From: a virus
IMG/VR virus record: IMGVR_UViG_3300009508_000005
Location: 1 to 60,075 of that record
Strand: one strand, 5' to 3'
DNA length: 60,075 nt
This document shows positions 33,201-40,534 of the stretch, piece by piece; within the stretch, counting starts at the first letter, position 1, and every line of letters begins with the position of its first letter. The notes under the pieces were generated by a model that saw nothing but the letters and a program-made list of their open reading frames with translations, made no database searches and was not told the origin of the DNA. The position numbers and the translations under genes are program-made.

Positions 33201-33575
33201 CGAGGCGTGCTGTACGCTGAGCCTAGCGCACTGTCGTCTGTGACCAGCTTCCTCGGTCTGCGCAGCGCTGAGCGTCGTGACGTCGAGGGGGTGCGGTCTT
33301 CCATCTACCGGGCGAATAAGATTTCCAGCAACGCCCGAGATCGCTACCTGACTAAGCTAGCCTTGGCTCAGTCCGAGGGCGACATGCAGGGTATGGCGGA
33401 AGTCCGCCAAGAGATCCAGGCGTGGAATAGTAAGTACCCGGATCTGGCTATCACTGGGCAGGAGCAGCGCCGTGCGATAGTATCGCGTGCGCGGGCGCAG
33501 TCCATAGCCAGCCAAACCGGAGTCCCTATGGGTAGACTCCCTGGACCAACCATCGACGCGCTGCTAGGACGATGA
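27219..33575 (+). CDS. Giant internal virion (ejection) protein with HExxH domain (2118 residues)
   Basis: The largest gene. The N-terminal ~330 residues are Ala/Gly-rich and amphipathic or hydrophobic (LGGAGYGLANMATLGVADRV; LIPGAAAARTAGRIAAAGTA), able to enter membranes. Around residue 967 is FTIAHEQGHLGLDKLLG, an HExxH zinc motif. EEVLADMLASGERI follows near residue 1025 and could give the third ligand, as in gluzincin peptidases. The C-terminal part (FQFQQYRFHTLAMMARDIRN, about residue 1790) resembles C-termini of large polyvalent virion proteins, then hydrophobic LLGMQLAFTGAAGTVLAPFA. It is probably ejected with the DNA to span the envelope, with the protease-like domain acting on entry. 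It may be cleaved in the virion. Confidence 0.8.
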   Translation: MAEQYSPGLLARAYELQAAEAARQKAAQAAAAQEAAAVREATRDRTAGEFAGDTAAAALQTAVGLGGAGYGLANMATLGVADRVLGLSENFDRTQDIVEGFKSAPLKARKAEMQRRFDEEGVGAGAGYLASTPSVLGDFAVQSAGYLIPGAAAARTAGRIAAAGTAARGGSSLAQAGNAQRAATRAGLVAQGGQTAGYMNIDAINAARDAGRSEGEQQAYGLGAGAVGAVVGPAISKLTGAAQLEARAAQAFGGAAVPAGASGLASRVAVGAGQQAVEEGAQESYEQVVRNIAGGNDLGDQVAQNAAIGAILGSVLGGGMGATGRSVGADEAAKLRTDVERELLRYNMDQRGVLAPSALSDWTGPAGAGDNAAILDAQTAALSSQLPVVGEGTAEEVAAVTGAEQIDVAAAAEAGQLDAELEALARDQDAAQARETTANVDAPLSEQLPQVEELTGARRILAERGATRIPRAQVQEIAPEEIFLGPDNASATDTYKQRAPLAGVRQRFGEDTAAAEAQRRGPDALPLEDVQQYFGAAEAGRQYGKRQQTAAEVEAPAAPVPIDLSVPKTKRDYLRDVRAAVAGTSGQDPKRLSGKAWNELLAGAAAEGIAPTSPDFAAYMGHHADLALRTANEQGTAESSVMAAVYNAYPLTAEQQLDASDRWGGLPATEASEDAIFGARPEPKVADSDIVRPPAGRETLGSMLAALGGISMDYQMDITGDKGKKANKGYRTGNLFQRSGTSIDDAAKAAWEAGYMTDVDYANLGGVPKLTELLQRAYSGEPVFPVGSQAFENQMEAQLLERQQTEAAEGASAPAQQQEQDGETDTTFADHLQSLYVAGTAEELNRTVIGVRSSPAFAEYSYEQKLIMENRIAERWSELDGIDFHLADTVAPKKTTVDARRFDTMVKSAPARLGVEVSGVSTVADLSAVLGRQMPANTKGVYTQEGQLYIVRENHTDVKDVAFTIAHEQGHLGLDKLLGTHLRSATRRMWANSAMRKRIQQKMLDLKLNAEGEAAPAASRSLAAEEVLADMLASGERINKDVWAKLRAGVKEFFAKLFGVSDYIVTNGEVDGLLQSVAQVIKGDVTPEGARTPDMRAWFTDTTNAAKADDKFSKVNADLDATIDAARAELSSQRLPPVADFLKSAGEASATNAKTLWSQVKNGSLKDVLVKNFMHLNQLSAFYDKLFAGRIGALADEKSAMEAAFNKMNARDNELSYEGEKLGKQSVNDFAREWSGFGRRQPSKHRALNTMMQYSTFYKVFPDRAWDKQGSVDYSAAGYTEVDRKAALAKVQQMWSAVGTEGQSIYKRSQAIYESRWNERYDALTKELDRIGKVNKEYGGDTSVVDGKIVKYKADIRLALGKLKEGPYSPLQRNGEHTVVVTDAGTGAVIHFSAYDTKEAAQATSGSLREQYAADNSAGNYNVIVSTRADFDSRLGGTSVGNVESQRRTILADVESMLPAGIDDAARAQVANTVSNALTEAYLAGLPDRAFMKHAKTRKNVDGFDLDAFRAFADYSLRSARDIAGIQFDGRIASALNSVETFAKDITLGKMRPDGTKGVYTGDTALIRTVADAVKRQHAASLDVTENKLVNGLSQAGFMWFMTSPSQMFLNATQTHLVALPRLASQYGGGRAAKEIHKAMAQFAKSKGSLLGTDSVLRKSGEVRDQVMLDVLQQLHDEGPLDLTQAHQVSEYAGGRNAALTPYMSKVVEFASMFMHRSEVFNREVTSAAAVRLELDKRGGSLPAKGSAEYDTLVAEMTKLGTRAIDTTHYNYAQSNKPAVMQGAVGKLVFQFQQYRFHTLAMMARDIRNARLGKAVMDPVNKAMGKDVVALSPLDAEEAREARAALSWLLGMQLAFTGAAGTVLAPFAFGIADAFRDDDDLTDSRTDFINYAGKYMSHGVLAGLVDTQRVSAATLIPYYGEKGYEPVGGKSSDLFEYHLMRNLGPWVGLLGDAVNGGSALMNGDVYKASQGLLPKPFRDAVKSVNETAGGIRDQRGVLYAEPSALSSVTSFLGLRSAERRDVEGVRSSIYRANKISSNARDRYLTKLALAQSEGDMQGMAEVRQEIQAWNSKYPDLAITGQEQRRAIVSRARAQSIASQTGVPMGRLPGPTIDALLGR

Positions 33576-33600
33576 GCAGCGCACCCCTGGGGAGACCTAT

Positions 33601-33627
33601 ATGCCGGCTTATAAGGGTAGACCGTGA
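33601..33627 (+). CDS. Possible 8-codon leader reading frame
   Basis: ATG at 33601 after GGGGAG reads MPAYKGRP and stops at TGA 33625-33627, which overlaps the GTG start of the next gene (33624). It could couple translation, or it could be what is left of a longer gene. Very short, so uncertain. Confidence 0.3.
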   Translation: MPAYKGRP

Positions 33628-34037
33628 CTGTGGACGCTGACATCCAAGGACTTAAAGTTGGGCTCGCGTCGGTTACTAACTCGGTCGACAAAATGAGCGC
33701 GAAGCTGGACACCATAATGGCTGTCCAGATCGAGGTGGCTAAGCTGCAGTCTGAGCAGCGCCAACTCACTTCGTCGCTGGAGCGCGCGTTCAGTGCAATA
33801 GGGGACAACCGACTGCGCATAACCACACTAGAAGACAAGGTGACCCGGTCGTTTGGGTTCGTCCGAGGTGCTATGTTCTTCGGGGCCATCTTGTTTGCAT
33901 TCATCCAGTGGTACGCCATAGACCAAGTAACGGAACTCAGGGCAGTAGGCCCGCAACTAACTGCAATGGATCGCAGGATTCTTTTGGTCGAGCAGCTGAC
34001 CGGCCGATTTATAACGACCCCCGAGGGCAACAAATGA
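33624..34037 (+). CDS. Coiled-coil protein with one membrane segment (137 residues, GTG start)
   Basis: GTG at 33624. Residues 1-75 are helical coiled coil (VGLASVTNSVDKMSAKLDTI; KLQSEQRQLTSSLERAFSAI). A hydrophobic helix lies at about 80-98 (GAMFFGAILFAFIQW), followed by a short outside tail. The layout resembles XhlA-type accessory proteins of lysis cassettes. It overlaps the endolysin start (ATGA), which supports a lysis-related role, but function is inferred from position. Confidence 0.6.
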   Translation: MTVDADIQGLKVGLASVTNSVDKMSAKLDTIMAVQIEVAKLQSEQRQLTSSLERAFSAIGDNRLRITTLEDKVTRSFGFVRGAMFFGAILFAFIQWYAIDQVTELRAVGPQLTAMDRRILLVEQLTGRFITTPEGNK

Positions 34038-34495
34038 GCAAGTTCAAACTTAGCAAGCGGAGCCTTGGGCGTATGGAAGGCGTGCACCCTGATATGGTAA
34101 AGGTGGTGCACCGAGCCATCGAGCTGACCGAGACTGACTTTGGCGTTACTGAGGGACTGCGCACTGTGGAGCGCCAGCGCACGCTGGTAGCGTCCGGCGC
34201 ATCCAAGACGATGAATAGTCGGCACATCACGGGTCACGCTGTGGATCTAGTGGCTTACATCGGCACGCAGATACGCTGGGACTTCGGCCTGTACTACAAT
34301 TTAGCCGCGGCTATGCGCGCAGCTTCCAAGGAGCTGGACATCCCCGTGGTGTGGGGCGGGTGCTGGCACCTACTGCATAAGACAGACGACCTGGACGCGG
34401 CCGTGGCTGACTACGTGGCACGTAAGAAACGGCAGGGTGGACGTGCTCTGCTGGACGGCCCACACTTTGAGCTGTGGCGTGAGGTGTATTCATGA
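34034..34495 (+). CDS. Endolysin, M15 D,D/L,D-carboxypeptidase-like (153 residues)
   Basis: SRHITGHAVD (residues 62-71) matches the SxHxxGxAxD motif, with H64 and D71 as zinc ligands. VVWGGCWHLLHK supplies the third ligand H112. The early GVTEGLRTVERQR with GASKTMNSRH is typical of phage M15C peptidases that cut the L-Ala/D-Glu or D,D peptide bonds of peptidoglycan. No signal sequence is seen, so it needs the holin encoded next. ATG at 34034 overlaps the previous stop. Confidence 0.92.
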   Translation: MSKFKLSKRSLGRMEGVHPDMVKVVHRAIELTETDFGVTEGLRTVERQRTLVASGASKTMNSRHITGHAVDLVAYIGTQIRWDFGLYYNLAAAMRAASKELDIPVVWGGCWHLLHKTDDLDAAVADYVARKKRQGGRALLDGPHFELWREVYS

Positions 34496-34695
34496 AATTG
34501 ATAGACGACGTGCGCAACGCGCCTAAGTTCTGGAGCATCCGCCTGTCCGTACTGGCGGCGGCGCTGAGCTCCATGGAGGCAACCATGCCCCTGTTCCGTG
34601 GGACACTGCCTGACGGTACGTTCGCAGTACTATCTATGGTGGTGGCTATGGCGGCTGTCGTCGCCCGCACAGTTAAGCAGGAGCGGTTGAAGTGA
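34492..34695 (+). CDS. Holin, two membrane segments (67 residues)
   Basis: Two hydrophobic stretches are visible (IRLSVLAAALSSMEATM, about 16-32, and TFAVLSMVVAMAAVVARTV, about 43-61), with a basic C-terminus KQERLK. This size and layout fit class II phage holins that sit next to M15 endolysins. It overlaps the endolysin stop and the i-spanin start by four bases each. It should time release of the endolysin across the inner membrane. Confidence 0.85.
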   Translation: MKLIDDVRNAPKFWSIRLSVLAAALSSMEATMPLFRGTLPDGTFAVLSMVVAMAAVVARTVKQERLK

Positions 34696-35069
34696 CTGTG
34701 CCTTGGCAGGCCATAGCGCTAGTCGTCGTGGCGTCTGCGAGCTTCGGGTCCGGGGTGCTAGTCACCCACTGGAAACAGGGTAACGATGCGTTCCACGAGC
34801 TAGAGCGAGAGAACGAGCAGCGCGCACTGGTGGACGGGGTTGTGGCAGCGGTAACTAAATCGACGGTCGAGGCCATCGGGGAGATCCAAATTGAGAACCG
34901 CAATGTTTACCAGCGGACGCGGACGGAAATCGTTCGTGAGCCTGTTTATACTGAGTGCTTGGTTCCTGCTGTCGGGAGCAGCCTGCTCAACGAAGCCCGC
35001 AGCCCCTCTGGTAGCGCAGGAAGCGCTGCTGCAAGAGTGCCCACCGATGCCACTAATCCCGGTGAATGA
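34692..35069 (+). CDS. i-spanin (Rz-like, 125 residues, GTG start)
   Basis: GTG at 34692 (GTGA overlap). An N-terminal membrane anchor (WQAIALVVVASASFGSGVLV) precedes a charged periplasmic helix (AFHELERENEQRALVDGVVA and onward). The o-spanin is encoded in another frame, inside and past its 3' half. The pair spans the periplasm and fuses the two membranes at the last step of lysis. Confidence 0.85.
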   Translation: MTVPWQAIALVVVASASFGSGVLVTHWKQGNDAFHELERENEQRALVDGVVAAVTKSTVEAIGEIQIENRNVYQRTRTEIVREPVYTECLVPAVGSSLLNEARSPSGSAGSAAARVPTDATNPGE

Positions 35070-35187
35070 CGCGGGGGAGATCCCAATGGGGGAGCTGACC
35101 TTGGCGGACATCGAGCTGGCTGGTATGTACCGGGTATGCGCGGAATGGCACCGGGGACTAATCAACGCAGTGAGGGCGCACCAATGA
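34903..35187 (+). CDS. o-spanin (Rz1-like lipoprotein, 94 residues)
   Basis: The frame overlaps the i-spanin gene for 167 bases. From ATG at 34903 the protein has a basic start (MFTSGRGRK), a hydrophobic core (SFVSLFILSAWFLLSG) and a lipobox ending AAC, so C28 should be lipidated. The mature part is Pro-containing (TKPAAPLV, ECPPMPLIPVND). A TTG at 34891 is an alternative start. The nested arrangement is the classic Rz/Rz1 pattern and indicates a Gram-negative host. Confidence 0.85.
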   Translation: MFTSGRGRKSFVSLFILSAWFLLSGAACSTKPAAPLVAQEALLQECPPMPLIPVNDAGEIPMGELTLADIELAGMYRVCAEWHRGLINAVRAHQ

Positions 35188-36404
35188 GTGAGTTTATCCA
35201 GCGGGAGAATTGGGCCAAGGGCATCAACAACCGGGACAACTCACTCGACGTGGCTGGCGGGTTCGTGCGCGACAGTGTGAACGTGGACCACTTGTCTAGT
35301 GGTGTGGTGGCCCTGCGGTCTGGGTTCCAGTCGGTGTACACCGGCACCAATGTTCGTGGGGCATTGGGCGTAGGTGACTATGTCCTGGTAGCTGACGGCG
35401 AGGATCTGGTGGCGTTCAACGCTGCTAGTGACTCCGCGACAGTGGTGGGTGCTATTGCCGGCGCCGGACTATTCGCAGGTGACGTGCTCAACGGCGAGCT
35501 GTTTTTCGCCACGGAGAACCAGTGCTTGCGATTTAAGCAGGGGGTTCTCCGCCGGTGGGGCGTGCCAACGGTTACTGCGCAGCCTGTCCCGTCACTTACC
35601 ACGGGTGGGCTGATGCCTGGAACGTACCAAGTGGCTATGACCTGGATGAACGACTTCGGGGAGGAAGGCGGTACCCGAGGTGGGGTGTCGATCACGGTAG
35701 CCGAAGGACAGGCCATCGAGGTAACACTGCCAGCTATGACGGGGTACACGCCGCGCTTGTATGTCAGTGCGGTGAACGGGGCGACCTTCTACCTGCAGGA
35801 CACTGGCGCCGGCAATAAGCGGGTCAACTCGGTGCGTGACGACTTGGAACGCCTAGAGACTATGCACCTACGTGAGCCTGTCCCTAGCGCGCAGATTGTC
35901 ACGCAGGGCAGCATGATGCTCATGGTAGACGGATCGGTGCTGTGGAACACCATGCCGATGGCACCTCACTTGCGGCAGCCTATGCGTGGGTTCGCGCAGT
36001 TCGCGGAGCCTATTGGGTTCGTGGGTAGTGTCGATGACGGCGCGTTCGTCAGCGCAGACCGTACGTTCTTCCTGCGCGGGGTGGAGTCTGACGAGCCCCA
36101 GCTGGTGGAAGTACAACCTACTGCGGGGGTGCCGGGAACACTAACCAAGGTGCCCACCACCGACGGGAAAAGCAGCTCCCGTGTTGCGTGGATGACCAAG
36201 GATGGACTAGCGATTGGGTCCACCGGTGGCGCAGTTGAATTGGTAAGTCAAGCTAATTTCGCTCCGCAGTTGGCTGCCACAGGAAGCTCAGGTATAGTTG
36301 TGCACAATGGAAACCAGCAGGCTGTGACAGTTATGCGTGGTGGCAAAGGGTCGAACCCACTGGCGGCGTCTGACTCATACGAAGCGGAGATAGTACCGAC
36401 ATGA
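35184..36404 (+). CDS. Probable tail nozzle / DNA-stabilisation protein (406 residues)
   Basis: ATG at 35184 overlaps the o-spanin stop. The N-terminus FIQRENWAKGINNRDNSLDV, then VNVDHLSSGVVALRSGFQSV, is the opening seen in many podovirus tail proteins of the nozzle or gp10-like beta-propeller class. Repeated strand pairs follow (LVADGEDLVAFN; VLNGELFFATENQCLRFKQG). It would close the bottom of the tail tube. Exact class uncertain without structure prediction. Confidence 0.55.
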   Translation: MSEFIQRENWAKGINNRDNSLDVAGGFVRDSVNVDHLSSGVVALRSGFQSVYTGTNVRGALGVGDYVLVADGEDLVAFNAASDSATVVGAIAGAGLFAGDVLNGELFFATENQCLRFKQGVLRRWGVPTVTAQPVPSLTTGGLMPGTYQVAMTWMNDFGEEGGTRGGVSITVAEGQAIEVTLPAMTGYTPRLYVSAVNGATFYLQDTGAGNKRVNSVRDDLERLETMHLREPVPSAQIVTQGSMMLMVDGSVLWNTMPMAPHLRQPMRGFAQFAEPIGFVGSVDDGAFVSADRTFFLRGVESDEPQLVEVQPTAGVPGTLTKVPTTDGKSSSRVAWMTKDGLAIGSTGGAVELVSQANFAPQLAATGSSGIVVHNGNQQAVTVMRGGKGSNPLAASDSYEAEIVPT

Positions 36405-36925
36405 ATGCACACGACGTCCAAGGCAATAGCGGCCGGTTAGGTTTCGTATGGCAGGGGGAGATTACACTGCCCTCTGGCATCATCCTCCCAGCGGGGCCGC
36501 CCGTTAAGAATATCATCCCGCAGGTGGGTATCAACCACTTGGTGGGGCTGCTGCGTGGTACCACGTCAGTCATATCGAACTGGTATGTAGGCGTGGGTGA
36601 GGGCGACTTTGTTCCCACGTCGGCAACCGATTCGTCCGTACTGCAGAGCAGCGTGCAGGAGTCCACTGCGTACAGTGAGTCTACCCGCCCTCTATGGAAC
36701 AACACGTTCGACGGTACCTCGATCATCACCAACTTGGCGAACCGAGCGGAGTTCAGCTTCACGTCAGCCAAGCGTCTGTACACTGGGTTCCTTGCCGCAT
36801 CGTCCACTAAGGGCGGCGCATCCAGTACCCTACTGTCGATAGCGCGGTTCACCAGTCCGTACGACGTACCAGCGGGCAGTACTTTCCGACTGGCTGTGTC
36901 CCTGACTCTGTTGCCGGAGGTCTGA
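36401..36925 (+). CDS. Tail-associated structural protein (174 residues)
   Basis: It overlaps the nozzle gene by four bases. The sequence is beta-rich with VGINHLVGLLRGTTSVISNW, YVGVGEGDFVPTSATDSSVL and a C-terminal strand TFRLAVSLTLLPEV. Small proteins with GVG..D.TPTS-type segments occur near podovirus tail genes. Role unknown. Confidence 0.6.
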   Translation: MNAHDVQGNSGRLGFVWQGEITLPSGIILPAGPPVKNIIPQVGINHLVGLLRGTTSVISNWYVGVGEGDFVPTSATDSSVLQSSVQESTAYSESTRPLWNNTFDGTSIITNLANRAEFSFTSAKRLYTGFLAASSTKGGASSTLLSIARFTSPYDVPAGSTFRLAVSLTLLPEV

Positions 36926-36927
36926 TC

Positions 36928-37323
36928 ATGGGGATGACAGCGTACGCTACCCTGCAGACCTTGCAGTATCGCCTAACAGCGGAGACAGTCGACGCCCGCC
37001 CTACTGGGTGGGAAGTTAGCCTGCACTCCGGGGCTCCAGGTACCGACGGCACAGCGAACGAGATCACCGACGCTAACTACGTGCGTCAGTCCATCGGATT
37101 CGACGTGGATGTGACCAACCCGGCGCTGCCTTTTTTGGCAAACGACGCGCTTATTACTTTTCCTGCTGCTGACGCGGCGTTCAATGTGACCCATGCGGTC
37201 GTGTGGAGCACTGATGGCGGAGACCCAGAGGTCAGCCAGCGTCTGCAGGTAGACAAATCAATTGCCATAGGTGAGGCCGCGACCTTTGCCGTGGGTGAGT
37301 TCACCGTTGGAGGTAACGCCTGA
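36928..37323 (+). CDS. Small tail protein, fibre-like (131 residues)
   Basis: The segment TGWEVSLHSGAPGTDGTANE, followed by YVRQSIGFDV, fits a common phage fold annotated as putative tail fibre protein (W.v.LHt..PG..G). The C-terminus AATFAVGEFTVGGNA is a strand pair. Its stop overlaps the next start by one base. Confidence 0.65.
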   Translation: MGMTAYATLQTLQYRLTAETVDARPTGWEVSLHSGAPGTDGTANEITDANYVRQSIGFDVDVTNPALPFLANDALITFPAADAAFNVTHAVVWSTDGGDPEVSQRLQVDKSIAIGEAATFAVGEFTVGGNA

Positions 37324-37763
37324 TGAAACGCAGCACAGGACTACGCAACTACTTGCTAGCCACGGGGTCTTTCAAAGGCGCCATGGACGGTAAGATAATC
37401 AAGATGTTCGGTGGCACTATCCCAGACAGCGCAGACGCTGCAATTGGCGGCGCTACTCTGCTCGCTACGATCACCCTGAACAACGACGGCACCACGGGGC
37501 TTACCCTGGCGGCGTCTGCGGCTAGCGGCCAGATCACGAAGAACTCCAGCGAGGTGTGGGAGGGACTTATCGTCGCTACTGGCACTGCTACGTTCTTCCG
37601 CATGCAGACCGCAGCCGACGACAACGCGCTGTCCACCACCGCTGTTCGCGTCCAAGGTACGATTGGGCTGGCCAGCGCGGACATGCTGCTCAGTAACACC
37701 ACGCTGACCTCGGGCAACGTCCGTCGCATAAACTCGTTTGTAGCGTCCATCCCCGCAGGCTAA
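37323..37763 (+). CDS. Small tail structural protein (146 residues)
   Basis: MKRSTGLRNYLLATGSFKGA, then GKIIKMFGGTIPDSADAAIG and TLLATITLNNDGTTGL. Beta-rich, no charge clusters. Proteins starting with STGLRN.L occur next to phage tail fibre genes. Function unknown. Confidence 0.65.
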   Translation: MKRSTGLRNYLLATGSFKGAMDGKIIKMFGGTIPDSADAAIGGATLLATITLNNDGTTGLTLAASAASGQITKNSSEVWEGLIVATGTATFFRMQTAADDNALSTTAVRVQGTIGLASADMLLSNTTLTSGNVRRINSFVASIPAG

Positions 37764-37775
37764 GAGGGTCGTCTG

Positions 37776-39578
37776 ATGACCAACCGCCTAGTAAAGCTGG
37801 CGCGTAGCGAGTATGTACCAGCGGTGGAAGAGGTCATCGGGAACCCTGCGTACTGCACCACTACAGTGCGCACTGTCCCAGTCACCCGGCTGGTGTATGT
37901 GCAGTCTGGCCTGTCGCAAGCCGAAGCCCTGCAGTTCCTGCTAGACAACCCGGAGTACGAGGGTGTGTCCGTGGGGCAAGGGTCGTGGCAGCCCGTTACT
38001 ACCTATGAGCAGCGCACCATTGTTCAGTGCTACCCAGAGACCCTTCCGGTCGAGGGGCGCGACTCAACCACGAATTACAACAACCTGCCGGGGTGGAACG
38101 CCGGTGCCCGCTCCATAGCAGCCACGTCTGGGGATCTGCAGGCTACGTTCGACTTCCTCACCAGTGGCGTTGGTATGGTTTGCGGGCTGGCATCCCCAGG
38201 CGCGGACACCTCCGCCCTTGGCTCTGTGCAGCATGGACTGATGTTCACCGGTGACACCCTCGTTGTGGTGGAGCAAGGCACTATAGTTGCGGACAGCGGA
38301 ATCGAGCTGGACGTGGACACCGTGGTATCTGTCGTGCGCCTTGGCGACGTGATCACCTACTACGTGGACGACTGGTCCTTTGCTAGCACCGTGCCCTCCC
38401 AAGGGCCAGTGGTACTTATGGCTGTGCTGTACATCGCCGGTGACTACGTCGATAACCCGGTTATGACCCCGCTGGTGGCTATGTCAGCGCGCGCCCCGTG
38501 GGGCTGGAATGACGCATTTGAAGCGTCCGCAATGCGGGTATCTTCCTCTTGGGGTTGGGGTGGGTCAGCGGCACTGAACGACGGGTTCGTGGATATGCAG
38601 ATCCCCGTCGACATGGTGGCTAGCGACTACGACTTCGCCGTGGTGGATATGTCTCTCGATGGGATGACCTTGCGCTTGGAAGGAGGGTTCCCCGAGGTGT
38701 CGTCCTCCACCGTGGACATGCAGATCCCCCTGGTTATGATCTCCCAAGTAATCGACGTCGACATGGTGCAGGCGGACGTGGAGTTCCCTGTAGACATGAT
38801 CGCCGGCGACTACGACTTCGCCGTGGTGGATATGTCACTGGGCGGGTTGGACGGCCGCGCTGTGGTTAGCGACGACCCCGAGGGCACTGGCTCCGCAGCG
38901 GAGTTGCTGTTCGCCGTCGACGCGTACTCCAGCGACCCTGTTATCTACGCAGTACTAAACAGCACACTGCGCGCTGGATCCACACTGGACGTGCTGATCT
39001 CGATAGACGCTGCGCTGCAGGACTACTTGCTGCCCAGCGACGAGGCCAACGCCACCCAGGTGCTAACCGCTATTATCCAGTCGGGGATTCGCTGCAGTGA
39101 TAGCGCTAGTACTATTCGCGCCGCAGTACTGCAGTACGTGACCAATATTGTCACTGGCGCAGTCGGTCGGTACGACGGCTACGACTTCTCCGGTTTCTGC
39201 TCTACCTCCCGTGCCAGTTTCGGGTGGAAGCCAACGGGCCTGTTCAAACTAGGCGCGATGGGTGATGACGGGCTGCCTATCCAAGCGCTGGTGGACTTCG
39301 TGGCCGAGGACTTTGACACGCCCACTGTCAAGCGCCTGCGCGCTGTGTACTTCGGGATCCACACGGACGGCCAGTTGCTCGCCAAGATTACGGACGACCG
39401 TGGCGACGAGGTTATCTACCACGTGGAGCCGTTCGGTACCGAGTCCAGATTGCGTGCGCAGCAGGGGCGGTCCGCTCGCCACTGGCGTCTGCAGCTGCAG
39501 ATTATCGACGCAACCGAGGCGGACCTTGATAACATTGAGTGGGTGGCGGGATCTACTTCACGCCGCATGACGAGGTAA
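37776..39578 (+). CDS. Large tail protein (600 residues)
   Basis: Beta-rich, with two near-identical segments YDFAVVDMSL (about residues 288-297 and 346-355), each close to strands such as VDMQIPVDMV and VEFPVDMIAG. This is a repeated acidic strand module. The N-terminal part (EEVIGNPAYCTTTVRTVPVT) and C-terminal part (GYDFSGFCSTSRASFGWKPT) look like separate domains. Likely part of a tail or baseplate-like complex; no family recognised. Confidence 0.65.
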   Translation: MTNRLVKLARSEYVPAVEEVIGNPAYCTTTVRTVPVTRLVYVQSGLSQAEALQFLLDNPEYEGVSVGQGSWQPVTTYEQRTIVQCYPETLPVEGRDSTTNYNNLPGWNAGARSIAATSGDLQATFDFLTSGVGMVCGLASPGADTSALGSVQHGLMFTGDTLVVVEQGTIVADSGIELDVDTVVSVVRLGDVITYYVDDWSFASTVPSQGPVVLMAVLYIAGDYVDNPVMTPLVAMSARAPWGWNDAFEASAMRVSSSWGWGGSAALNDGFVDMQIPVDMVASDYDFAVVDMSLDGMTLRLEGGFPEVSSSTVDMQIPLVMISQVIDVDMVQADVEFPVDMIAGDYDFAVVDMSLGGLDGRAVVSDDPEGTGSAAELLFAVDAYSSDPVIYAVLNSTLRAGSTLDVLISIDAALQDYLLPSDEANATQVLTAIIQSGIRCSDSASTIRAAVLQYVTNIVTGAVGRYDGYDFSGFCSTSRASFGWKPTGLFKLGAMGDDGLPIQALVDFVAEDFDTPTVKRLRAVYFGIHTDGQLLAKITDDRGDEVIYHVEPFGTESRLRAQQGRSARHWRLQLQIIDATEADLDNIEWVAGSTSRRMTR

Positions 39579-39583
39579 CGACA

Positions 39584-40534
39584 GTGACTAACTACAGCGA
39601 CACTACGGGCCAGCTCTTCGACACCGTCACCACGGCGCTGGATCGTGCGTCGCTGAGTGCCGCGCGTATCGGGGGCAGTGCTAAGCCGTCCCTGAAAGAG
39701 ACAGGCTTCTCCCTCCAGATCCCGGACCTCAACATGGGGGAGCCGCCGAAGTTTAGCGACCTCTTGGACGGGTCCGATAGTGCGGGGGTGATAAACGCCG
39801 AGATCAATGACCAAGTGGATGAGTGGCTTGCGAAGTACTTCCCGTCCATTAACTCCGGGTTCCAGAACGTACCGGATGACTACCTGATCGGCGTTGTCAG
39901 TCAGACCAAACCGTACGGCGCGGACTCCACCGTTCTGGAGTTGGTATGGCAAAAGCAGCGCGACCGTGCGTACCGCACCTCGAACAGTGAGAAGCAGACG
40001 CTGTACTCGCGGTTCACATCTGCGGGATTCACTCTACCACCGGGCGCGCTGGTTGACGCCGTGGCTCAGTCGGAGCAGCGCGCTACTGACTCGATCCTGG
40101 ACGCAAACCGCGATGTGGCACTCAAGGACGCGGACATCAAGGTGGACATTCTCAAGCACGCAGTGGGTATCGCTGCCAGTTTGAAGCAGGGGATATTGAA
40201 CACCAGCGCTGAGTTCTTCCGCACTTACTATAAGGCGTACGACCTGGACGTGGATAAGATGCGTACCCGCGCCTCGGCCTACAACTCGTACTACCAAGCA
40301 CTGTCTACCTACTACGGGGTCGAAGTGTCCATGGAAGGTCTGCGTCTTCGCGCTGGTCAGACCACGGCGGAGGTGGACAACAACATCGACCGTAACCGCA
40401 TTAGTGTCTACGCCGAGGACGGCGCTGCCGGCGCTCACGCCCAAGCAAGCCGTGGCTTCGCAGACATTGCAGCCTCCGCCTCCACCGCAGCAGGCACGCT
40501 GGTGGCAGAGATCGAGACTGGCGGCTTAGCGTGA
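39584..40534 (+). CDS. Helical tail protein (316 residues, GTG start)
   Basis: GTG at 39584 has GAGG at a good distance and replaces an upstream start lying inside the previous gene. The N-terminal half is mixed; the C-terminal half is long helix (LAASLKQ-type and VDKMRTRASAYNSYYQALST), ending Ala/Gly-rich. It could be a needle or plug-like protein. It overlaps the next start by four bases (GTGA). Confidence 0.6.
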   Translation: MTNYSDTTGQLFDTVTTALDRASLSAARIGGSAKPSLKETGFSLQIPDLNMGEPPKFSDLLDGSDSAGVINAEINDQVDEWLAKYFPSINSGFQNVPDDYLIGVVSQTKPYGADSTVLELVWQKQRDRAYRTSNSEKQTLYSRFTSAGFTLPPGALVDAVAQSEQRATDSILDANRDVALKDADIKVDILKHAVGIAASLKQGILNTSAEFFRTYYKAYDLDVDKMRTRASAYNSYYQALSTYYGVEVSMEGLRLRAGQTTAEVDNNIDRNRISVYAEDGAAGAHAQASRGFADIAASASTAAGTLVAEIETGGLA

